This document shows, piece by piece, positions 8,777-14,657 of a DNA stretch of 19,759 nt (within the stretch, counting starts at the first letter, position 1; every line of letters starts with the position of its first letter). The DNA is from Lachnospiraceae bacterium. GTDB taxonomy: Bacteria > Bacillota > Clostridia > Lachnospirales > Lachnospiraceae. The stretch is from positions 393 through 20,151 of the forward strand of contig JAJBTR010000429.1 of the NCBI GenBank assembly GCA_020860745.1, in the 5' to 3' direction. Position numbers and translations under genes: made by a program. The notes beneath the pieces were generated by a model. It was not told where the DNA came from. It saw only the letters and a list, made by a program, of their open reading frames with translations, and searched no databases.

Positions 8777-9702
8777 AAAAGACAAAGGGAAAAGTGGAAC
8801 TCAGGTATTATGAGATTCCGCAGAATGAGTTTCTGATTGCCCTCCAGGGGGGAGCATGGAAGAGAAAATATGAAAATCTGATGCATTTTCATAATCTCCT
8901 GGACATCGGTGTCTGCCGCAGCGGAAACGGGGTTTTGCGGATGGAGGACGAGGACTGGGATTACGAAGAGGGCACTCTTACCGTGTTTCCGGCGAATTAT
9001 CCTCACACGACGATCAGCAGCGGAGGCTCGGAGAGCCAATGGGAATATCTGTTTGTGGATGTGGAGAAGGTGCTGCAGGCGATGTATCCGGACGATCTTC
9101 TTTTTCAGCAGAAAATGCTGGAGAGGGTGAACAGAAAACCCTTTCTGGGTATGGAGAAATCGGTACCGGAGTTGCCTGTTATCATTCAGGCTATTTTAAA
9201 CGAGATGCGTGACAAACGAGATTCTCTTTATCGGGAAAGTGTCCGGGGACTTACGCTTGCGTTGATGATCAATGTGGCACGGGTGAATACAGGTACTGCC
9301 GTGATGCCGGAAGGATTTAAGGTAAAGACCGGATTTGACCAGATCCGGCCGGCGCTGGAGTATATCCGCACACATTACAATTCGCCGATGAAGATTTCTG
9401 AGATTGCCGCGGTCTGCCATGTGAGCGAATCCCATTTCCGCCGCCTGTTTGAGGAGAACATCGGCATGACGCCGGTAGAATATTTAAACCAGGTCCGAAT
9501 TCACAGAGCCTGTGACCTGATCCTGAAGACAGGAAGCTCCATGGAGGAGATAGCGGCGAAAGTCGGGTTTACCACGACCTCTACGTTTAATCGAAACTTC
9601 AAACGGATCACCGGCACCTCTCCCTACCAGTGGAAGCGAAGACCGGAAAACTATGAGGGCAGGTTATCGCAGTTTAACATTATGATAGAAAAGGGATGGT
9701 AA
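8773..9702 (+). CDS. AraC-family transcriptional regulator
   Basis: A 309-residue regulator with an N-terminal cupin sensor (about residues 10-105; HFHNLLDIGVCRSGNGVL and the GTLTVFPANYPHT segment are typical of AraC_binding folds). The C-terminal AraC DNA-binding domain spans about residues 193-295 and has two helix-turn-helix units: ISEIAAVCHVSESHFRRLF and MEEIAAKVGFTTTSTFNRNF, followed by the family hallmark GTSPYQW. It starts inside the stop of the preceding membrane-protein gene (ATGA). Its position directly upstream of, and in line with, the ABC sugar importer makes it the likely activator of that operon in response to an imported galactoside. Ligand and targets are inferred, not seen. 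Confidence 0.92.
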   Translation: MKKTKGKVELRYYEIPQNEFLIALQGGAWKRKYENLMHFHNLLDIGVCRSGNGVLRMEDEDWDYEEGTLTVFPANYPHTTISSGGSESQWEYLFVDVEKVLQAMYPDDLLFQQKMLERVNRKPFLGMEKSVPELPVIIQAILNEMRDKRDSLYRESVRGLTLALMINVARVNTGTAVMPEGFKVKTGFDQIRPALEYIRTHYNSPMKISEIAAVCHVSESHFRRLFEENIGMTPVEYLNQVRIHRACDLILKTGSSMEEIAAKVGFTTTSTFNRNFKRITGTSPYQWKRRPENYEGRLSQFNIMIEKGW

Positions 9703-9773
9703 CCGGATGGTGATTCATTCGTAAAAATGCAGAAAAAAGGAAAGTGATTTTGTAGGAATTGCAAAATTGACAG

Positions 9774-9822
9774 AAAAATCGGTTTGTTTTTTGCTGAAAA
9801 TGTGAAAAAGAACCGATTTTTT
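9774..9822 (+). terminator. Possible terminator after the AraC-type gene
   Basis: An 11-bp stem pairs 9774-9784 with 9811-9821 around a 26-nt loop, and the 3' arm ends in six T. The stem is AT-rich and the loop large, so efficiency is doubtful. The 3' arm also carries the first of the CGATTTTTT repeats discussed in the findings, so the inverted repeat may instead be an operator. Confidence 0.4.
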
Positions 9823-9906
9823 GTCGCTTCTTTGGGCGATTTTTTGATAAACAATCGAAAATGCATGCTTTAAGGGCAAAAACGCAAACAATCATAGTGT
9901 GGGCTC

Positions 9907-9938
9907 TGATATAATATGCACATGTGAAAACGATTTTT
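9907..9938 (+). promoter_or_regulatory. Extended -10 promoter of the ABC importer with overlapping cre-like site
   Basis: TGATATAAT at 9907-9915 is a perfect extended -10 element. No -35 consensus lies 16-18 nt upstream, as expected for an activator-dependent promoter. The predicted start is near 9922. TGAAAACGATTTTT at 9925-9938 matches 9 of 11 specified cre positions and sits just after the start, where CcpA would repress. The octamer AAACAATC is found at 9849-9856 and again at 9886-9893, upstream of the -10, and could be AraC half-sites. The whole 311-nt gap (9703-10013) is AT-rich and holds no gene that I can support. Confidence 0.55.
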
Positions 9939-10013
9939 TCTGGTCGATTTTGACAGATTGGACAAAGGGAATCGTGACACGTACATTAAATTTATTCATG
10001 AGGAGGAGAACAC

Positions 10014-11390
10014 ATGAAGAAGAAAATTATTTCTATCATGCTCGTAGGTGCGATGGTTGCATCTATGGGCGCAATGGCAGGCTGCGGCAGCAGCAGCGAC
10101 AGCAGCAGCACAGACGACACGACAAGTGCAGCGGCTGAGACAGAGTCCGAGGATTCTTCCACTACTTCCGTGGAAGGCACAGAGACTCTTACCGTATGGA
10201 CCTGGGATGCATCTTTCAACATTCCGGCCATGGAGGAAGCGGCAAAGATCTACAAGGAAGAGGTTAATGAGAACTTCGGTGTTACGATCGTAGAGACCCT
10301 GTCTGACGACTGTGAGACCCTGCTGACCACAGCGGGTGAAGCCGGCGACTTCAGCACCCTTCCCGATATCGTCCTGATGCAGGATAACTCCTATCAGAAG
10401 TTCGTATATCTGTATCCGGAAGCTTTCACAGACCTGACCGATTCCGGCATTGATTTCTCAAACTTCCCGGAAGGCAAGCTTTCCTATTCGATAGTTGACG
10501 GCAAGAACTACGGTGTTCCGTTTGATAACGGTACTGTTGTAGGCACTTACAGAATCGATATTCTGGAAGAGTGCGGCTACACCATCGAGGATCTTGAAGA
10601 CATCACATGGGATGAGTTCATCACCATCGGTACCGATATCTACAACCAGACCGGTATGGCTATGATTTCCAGCCAGGCTGACTCTCCGGACCTGATTCTT
10701 GAGATACTCCAGTCTGCAGGCGCTTCCCTCTTCAACGAGGACGGCACCGCGAACCTGGTTGACAATTCCGCACTGGAAGAGTGCATCAATTACTACATCG
10801 CGATGAAGGAAGCGGGCGTTCTGATGGAGGTTAACTCCTGGGATGACTATGTATCCTCCATCACCACCGGTGCTGTTGTCGGCACGATCAACGGCTGCTG
10901 GATCTGCGCGACTATCATGAGCGTTGAGGATTTCTCCGGACTTTGGGATATCACCAATATGCCGGCTCTGACCGAGACTGAGGGTGCGACCAACTACTCC
11001 AACAACGGCGGATCTTCCTGGTACATCACCGCGAACTGCTCCGATGTTGACCTGGCGATCGACTTCCTGTCCTACACATTTGCAGGCAGTGTAACACTGT
11101 ATGAGAACATCCTTCCGACCACGGCAGCGATCGCTACCTACATCCCGGCCGGTGATTCCGATGTTTACGCTGAGCCGCAGGAGTTCTGGAATGGCGAGGC
11201 GATTTATGCACAGATCGTTGAGTACGGTGCACAGGTTCCTTCCAACAATGTAAGTGCTATGTACTATGATGTACGCGGCTATGTCGGCACCGCGATCACA
11301 AACGTTGTAAACGGTTCCGATCTGGCAACTGAGCTTGAAGATGCGCAGAGCCAGTCTGATTTCACAGGCGAGAACCTGGGACTTCAGTAA
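10014..11390 (+). CDS. ABC sugar importer, extracellular solute-binding lipoprotein (family 1)
   Basis: This protein captures sugar outside the membrane and delivers it to the permeases. Residues 1-23 are a lipoprotein signal peptide (KKK start, hydrophobic core, MAGC lipobox) with the lipidated Cys at 24. A Ser/Asp/Thr/Glu-rich linker runs to about residue 60, and a mature domain starting ETLTVWTWDASFNIPAMEEAAKIYKEE is typical of family 1 (MalE/UgpB-like) binding proteins. Length is 458 residues, normal. AGGAGGAG at 10001-10008 gives a strong ribosome site. It is followed by a GC-rich hairpin and then two permease genes. The substrate is not readable from sequence; galactoside or galacto-oligosaccharide is inferred from the nearby GH42 and gal genes. 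Confidence 0.95.
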   Translation: MKKKIISIMLVGAMVASMGAMAGCGSSSDSSSTDDTTSAAAETESEDSSTTSVEGTETLTVWTWDASFNIPAMEEAAKIYKEEVNENFGVTIVETLSDDCETLLTTAGEAGDFSTLPDIVLMQDNSYQKFVYLYPEAFTDLTDSGIDFSNFPEGKLSYSIVDGKNYGVPFDNGTVVGTYRIDILEECGYTIEDLEDITWDEFITIGTDIYNQTGMAMISSQADSPDLILEILQSAGASLFNEDGTANLVDNSALEECINYYIAMKEAGVLMEVNSWDDYVSSITTGAVVGTINGCWICATIMSVEDFSGLWDITNMPALTETEGATNYSNNGGSSWYITANCSDVDLAIDFLSYTFAGSVTLYENILPTTAAIATYIPAGDSDVYAEPQEFWNGEAIYAQIVEYGAQVPSNNVSAMYYDVRGYVGTAITNVVNGSDLATELEDAQSQSDFTGENLGLQ

Positions 11391-11431
11391 AAATCTATCA
11401 TCGAATGGCAACTGAAAATCTGTAATATTGT

Positions 11432-11464
11432 GCGGGGGCTGCTGCGTGCAGCCCTCGCGGTTTT
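11432..11464 (+). terminator. Attenuator-type hairpin between binding protein and permease genes
   Basis: An 11-bp GC-rich stem (11432-11442 with 11448-11458, one G-U) with a 5-nt loop is followed by GGTTTT. The short U-tract suggests partial termination or 3'-end protection. Such elements let the binding protein be made in excess of the permeases. Confidence 0.65.
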
Positions 11465-11484
11465 GAAAAGAAGGGGGTTTTAAA

Positions 11485-12378
11485 GTGGAACCGAAAAAGA
11501 AAGGTATGACTCTGATGGCGAAGCAGAACTCGGCCGGCTGGGTATTTCTGATTCCTGCCTCTGCCATGATCGCGATCATGAGCTTTTTCCCGATGGTAAA
11601 AGCGTTCGTTATGTCGCTGCAGACAGGGTCGGGTTCGAGAACGGAATTTGCGGGATTTTATAACTATGTCCGCATGTTCCAGGATAAGATCTTTGTCCGC
11701 TCCATCGGCAATACATTCCTGTACCTGGCAATCGAGGTGCCGATCATGCTGGTGCTGGCTATTCTGCTGGCACAGTTGCTGAACAACCAGCATCTGAAAT
11801 TTAAGGGAATTTTCCGTACCTGCGTTTTCCTGCCCTGCGCGACTTCGCTGGTATCCTACGCGATTATATTCCGTTTCCTGTTCGCAACGGATGGTTTTGT
11901 AAACCATATGCTGCAGGCGCTTCATCTTACGACTGAAAATATCAACTTTATAGGAACGGCCGGCACAGCAAAATTTGTTATTATCTTTGCTCTGATCTGG
12001 AGATGGACCGGATACAATATGGTCTTCTTCCTGGCCGGTCTGCAGAATATCGAGTATTCCGTCTACGAGGCGGCGCAGATTGACGGTGCTACCGGATGGA
12101 AGACATTCTGGCACATTACCGTTCCGCTGTTAAGGCCGGTTATTGTTATGACGGGTATTCAGTCTATCAACGGTACGTTGCAGCTCTTCGATGAGTCAAT
12201 GAACCTGACAAACGGCGGTCCCGCGAATGCGACGATCACCATGTCTCACTATGTATATAATAAGGCTTTCGTGAACGCATCCGGTTTCGGTTACGCCTGC
12301 GCGATGGCATTTTTAATCTTTATTCTGGTGGCGATCCTCGCCGCAATCAGTCAGAAAGTGGGTGATACGCGTGACTAA
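11485..12378 (+). CDS. ABC sugar importer permease (MalF/UgpA-like)
   Basis: An integral membrane subunit of 297 residues with about six transmembrane helices, beginning near GWVFLIPASAMIAIMSFFPM. The cytoplasmic EAA loop that contacts the ATPase is visible as YEAAQIDGATGWKTFWHITV followed by PLLRP near residue 210. I take the GTG at 11485 as the start because AAGGGGG at 11471-11477 lies 7 nt upstream; ATG codons further in (11506, 11515) lack such a site. The stop at 12376-12378 overlaps the next permease gene. It works with the upstream binding protein and the downstream permease. Confidence 0.94.
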   Translation: MEPKKKGMTLMAKQNSAGWVFLIPASAMIAIMSFFPMVKAFVMSLQTGSGSRTEFAGFYNYVRMFQDKIFVRSIGNTFLYLAIEVPIMLVLAILLAQLLNNQHLKFKGIFRTCVFLPCATSLVSYAIIFRFLFATDGFVNHMLQALHLTTENINFIGTAGTAKFVIIFALIWRWTGYNMVFFLAGLQNIEYSVYEAAQIDGATGWKTFWHITVPLLRPVIVMTGIQSINGTLQLFDESMNLTNGGPANATITMSHYVYNKAFVNASGFGYACAMAFLIFILVAILAAISQKVGDTRD

Positions 12379-13201
12379 GAAAGAGAATAGCTCCATGATT
12401 CAGCGAAGACTGATCCCATCCTACATCTTCCTGATCATTATGTCCATTTACTCCGTGTTCCCGTTCTACTGGATGATCTCGGCAGCGACCAACACAATGG
12501 CGGATGTTTCCAGAGGTAAGCTTACTCCGGGAACCTACGCGGTGCAGAACTTTAAGAATCTGATTGAGAATCAGCCTCTGGGAAAGGCGATGGGCAATTC
12601 CTTTGCCTACGCGATCAGCGTGACGCTGATCTGCCTGTTTATCTGTTCCCTGGCCGGCTTTGGTTTTGAGCTGTATCATGATAAATATAAAGATATGCTG
12701 TTCCGGATCCTGCTGCTGGCTATGATGATCCCGCAGGTAGCGACCATGGTTCCGCTGTTCAAGCTGTTCTCCTCCTGGGGACTGTTGAACTCGATTCCCG
12801 GCTTCTTCCTGCCGATGATCGCGACGCCGTTTATGATCATGATGTTCCGAAACAACTCGCGAAACTTCCCGGTGGCGCTGTTGGAGGCGGCTCGCCTGGA
12901 TGGTCTGGGAGAGTTCGGTATCTTCCTTCGGATTTATATGCCGACCATGAGATCCACCTACGCAGCTGCTGCGGTTATCACGTTCATGAACGCGTGGAAC
13001 GCTTATCTGTGGCCGAAAGTATGTATGACAGACGGTGAGTCTCTGAACATGGTTATGCTGGTATCCAACCTGACCGGCGGATATGTTATAGATTACGGTA
13101 TGATCATGATGGCCGTGCTGTTCTGCTCTATTCCGACGATGATCGTATTCTTCGTACTGCAGAAGCAGTTCGCAGAAGGTATTACCGGTGCGGTGAAATA
13201 A
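12371..13201 (+). CDS. ABC sugar importer permease (MalG/LacG-like)
   Basis: The second membrane subunit, about 277 residues with six helices, begins with a hydrophobic segment at LIPSYIFLIIMSIYSVFPFY. The EAA loop reads LEAARLDGLGEFGIFLRIYM followed by PTMRS. It overlaps the end of the previous permease gene, so the two are translationally coupled. The start is not certain: GTG 12362, GTG 12371 and ATG 12395 are all in frame. I chose 12371 because a GGGTG-type site sits 7 nt upstream and the resulting N-terminus (MTKKENSSMIQRR) has the usual short basic lead. No ATPase gene follows; an MsmK-type shared ATPase elsewhere in the genome is expected by analogy. Confidence 0.93.
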   Translation: MTKKENSSMIQRRLIPSYIFLIIMSIYSVFPFYWMISAATNTMADVSRGKLTPGTYAVQNFKNLIENQPLGKAMGNSFAYAISVTLICLFICSLAGFGFELYHDKYKDMLFRILLLAMMIPQVATMVPLFKLFSSWGLLNSIPGFFLPMIATPFMIMMFRNNSRNFPVALLEAARLDGLGEFGIFLRIYMPTMRSTYAAAAVITFMNAWNAYLWPKVCMTDGESLNMVMLVSNLTGGYVIDYGMIMMAVLFCSIPTMIVFFVLQKQFAEGITGAVK

Positions 13202-13240
13202 TTATAGTGTATAGGGATTGCGATGATGAATCGTATATAC

Positions 13241-13274
13241 AAAAAGAAACTGCCTCAGGGCAGTTTCTTTTTTT
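13241..13274. terminator. Bidirectional rho-independent terminator
   Basis: A perfect stem (13241-13254 with 13259-13272) with loop TCAG runs into a T7 tract on the plus strand. On the minus strand the complementary A5 block gives a T-tract. It ends the ABC operon and also serves the convergent lipoprotein gene, whose stop is at 13315. Confidence 0.93.
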
Positions 13275-13314
13275 GAGAGGATTTTTAACTGTTGCAGAAA
13301 GCGTTTTATATTCG

Positions 13315-14100
13315 TTACTCTTCTTCGGAATCAGAGCTTTCCTCTGAGTCTGTAGTTTCATCAGAATCGGAAGAATCATCGACTGCAAGATCCATGACCT
13401 TACTTCCGTCCTTATACAGGGTGAGGGAGTCATAATTATCATCGGCAGTGTATGTGTAAACCGTGGAGGAATCGCTGCCGTTCATCACGATATATTCCTC
13501 ATCAGCCACATACTGAAGCCAGACTTCCGCATAGAATATGCCGTCGCTTGTGAATGTGTAGTAGCGGCCGTCGCTGCCCTCGTAGACGCCGTCAAAGTAT
13601 TCCGTGCCGAGAATGCCGTCCGTTCCCTCGGTCGGAGGCAAAGTCATAGTCGCGGAGGTGTCGTCGAAATCCGGCTCTTCCCCTTCTGTATAAAGTGTTT
13701 TGTCGTAGGTGCCGTCCCCGTTGTCCCGCAGGGCGTAGGTGGAACTGGCCATCTGATCCTGGTCGGTATCCGCGTAGTAGACGAAGGTGACGATGGGATA
13801 ACCGTCTTCCGAAGTCTGAAGGGTGTAATATCCGACATATCCGTATTTGCAGTCGCCGTCCTCCTCAAAAAGCATGCGGATGCGGACGGTGCTGCCGGAC
13901 CAGTAGGTCTTGTTCAGCGTCACTGTAGATTCAATGTCATCCGCGATGACGGAATCGGATGTATCGTCCGTGCCGGATTCGGCTTCTGCCGAGGTGTTTG
14001 TATCGGAATTGTTTTCTGTGCTGCCGGTGGACTGGCAGGCGGTAAGCGCCGTCAGCCCTGCCGCCAGGGAGAGAACCAGCAGAAGTTTTTTTCTCTTCAT
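13315..14100 (-). CDS. Putative lipoprotein of unknown function with acidic tail
   Basis: A 261-residue secreted lipoprotein. Residues 1-21 form a signal peptide (KRKK, hydrophobic core) ending in the lipobox LTAC with Cys at 22. Residues 23-50 are a Ser/Thr/Asn/Glu linker. The mature part has repeated Tyr- and Asp-rich beta-like segments (for example YWSGSTVRIRMLFEEDGDC, FDGVYEGSDGRYYTFTSDG), which suggests a small beta domain. The last 20 residues are almost only Ser, Asp and Glu (DSDETTDSEESSDSEEE). AGGAG at 14107-14111 (minus) is 6 nt from ATG. I do not recognise a family. It stands alone, convergent with the ABC operon and divergent from the toxin-antitoxin relic. Confidence 0.8.
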   Translation of the reverse strand: MKRKKLLLVLSLAAGLTALTACQSTGSTENNSDTNTSAEAESGTDDTSDSVIADDIESTVTLNKTYWSGSTVRIRMLFEEDGDCKYGYVGYYTLQTSEDGYPIVTFVYYADTDQDQMASSTYALRDNGDGTYDKTLYTEGEEPDFDDTSATMTLPPTEGTDGILGTEYFDGVYEGSDGRYYTFTSDGIFYAEVWLQYVADEEYIVMNGSDSSTVYTYTADDNYDSLTLYKDGSKVMDLAVDDSSDSDETTDSEESSDSEEE

Positions 14101-14151
14101 AGTGTGCTCCTTGAATTGGAAATTTTTTATGGGTTTGAAATGCTGTTTTCT

Positions 14152-14180
14152 ATACTAACATGTTTTGGGGGATTCGGCAA
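14152..14180 (-). promoter_or_regulatory. Probable promoter of the lipoprotein gene
   Basis: On the minus strand TTGCCG (14180-14175) and TAGTAT (14157-14152) are separated by 17 bp, each matching four of six sigma-A consensus positions. It lies about 50 nt before the lipoprotein ATG. Confidence 0.5.
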
Positions 14181-14199
14181 GTTAGGGTGAAAAATTCGC

Positions 14200-14228
14200 T
14201 TGACATCTGGCCTGTGGTCGAATACAAT
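14200..14228 (+). promoter_or_regulatory. Strong sigma-A promoter of the toxin-antitoxin relic
   Basis: A perfect -35 TTGACA (14200-14205) and a near-perfect -10 TACAAT (14223-14228) are 17 bp apart. The predicted start is near 14235, just before the antitoxin-like RNA. Confidence 0.85.
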
Positions 14229-14234
14229 AACATT

Positions 14235-14332
14235 GCAAGGTGAGTCCTATCTATAAGTGGAAACCATAAGAGAGTATTTCTGTTGCGACAGATACTACCA
14301 TAGAGCTACGCATAGCGTGGCTCTATGTGTTT
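14235..14332 (+). ncRNA. Type III antitoxin RNA-like unit (ToxI-like) with terminator hairpin, probably a relic
   Basis: The RNA expected from the promoter at 14200-14228 opens with AAGGTGA (14237-14243), followed by TAAGTG (14254-14259). This pair of blocks at this spacing resembles the start of the 36-nt ToxI repeat of Pectobacterium ToxIN, as I remember it. Only one repeat-like unit is present, whereas active loci usually have two or more. A hairpin follows (GTAT and CTGT, 14274-14283, with ACAGATAC 14288-14295). Then comes a 13-bp stem (14299-14311 with 14315-14327, one G-U, loop ATA) and TGTTT, matching the terminator that separates antitoxin and toxin in type III systems. The toxin remnant begins 12 nt later. 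Type III identity depends mainly on that remnant. Confidence 0.55.
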
Positions 14333-14344
14333 AAGGAGAGATTT

Positions 14345-14565
14345 GTGAGAGAAAGATTTAAACTGTACAATGTGAATATGAAGTACATAAGGAACTTACA
14401 TAACATCGATGATAATGTTCCATCTGTATCCCTCAAATCTCTAAGCAAAGGAGACCCTTTCTGGGGATAGTTGTTTTAGTCAATGGTTCAAAATACTACA
14501 TTCCTTTGAGTTGTATAAAATGTATGTATCGCAAGACCCTTTTGGTAAAAGAAAAATATGTTTGA
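14345..14565 (+). pseudogene. ToxN/AbiQ-family type III toxin remnant (frameshifted and truncated)
   Basis: From GTG 14345, with AAGGAG at 14333-14338, the frame reads RFKLYNVNMKYIRNLHNIDD then NVPSVS and GDPF before a TAG at 14468. Allowing one base lost in the CCCTTTCTGG run (near 14456-14464), the reading continues LGIVVLVNGSKYYIPLS to a stop at 14563-14565. The order, an N-terminal KLYxV..YIxxL, a dipped-in DDxVP, then a hydrophobic GIVxxVxGxKYxxPLS strand, is what I know from the N-terminal half of ToxN/AbiQ/CptN endoribonucleases. These are about 160-200 residues; here only about 73 can be read and the C-terminal half is absent. It cannot be functional as it stands. Subfamily cannot be fixed from this fragment. 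Confidence 0.7.
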
Positions 14566-14657
14566 ATTTCCCGGCGTTGGAGAGGGAATGTAATAAAGCA
14601 AAGAAATTATAGTATCAGTCAATACAATGAAAAAAACATTATGGAAGGGGAAGCAGT

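Noticed and set aside
9767..9772. TTGACA as -35 of the importer operon
   Set aside because: No -10 hexamer lies 15-19 nt downstream; the perfect TGATATAAT is about 140 nt away and has its own context.
9680..9895. Phe-rich minus-strand frames (about 71 codons) between the AraC-type gene and the importer
   Set aside because: They translate the AT-rich promoter and inverted repeat; composition is just poly-A/T tracts.
10458..11579. 373-codon minus-strand frame across the binding-protein gene
   Set aside because: It runs across the hairpin and into the permease gene, with no ribosome site and an improbable composition.
14345..14565. Functional toxin made by programmed frameshifting
   Set aside because: Even if ribosomes shifted near 14460, only about 73 residues would be made and the C-terminal half of the ToxN fold is absent. 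Simple decay is more likely.
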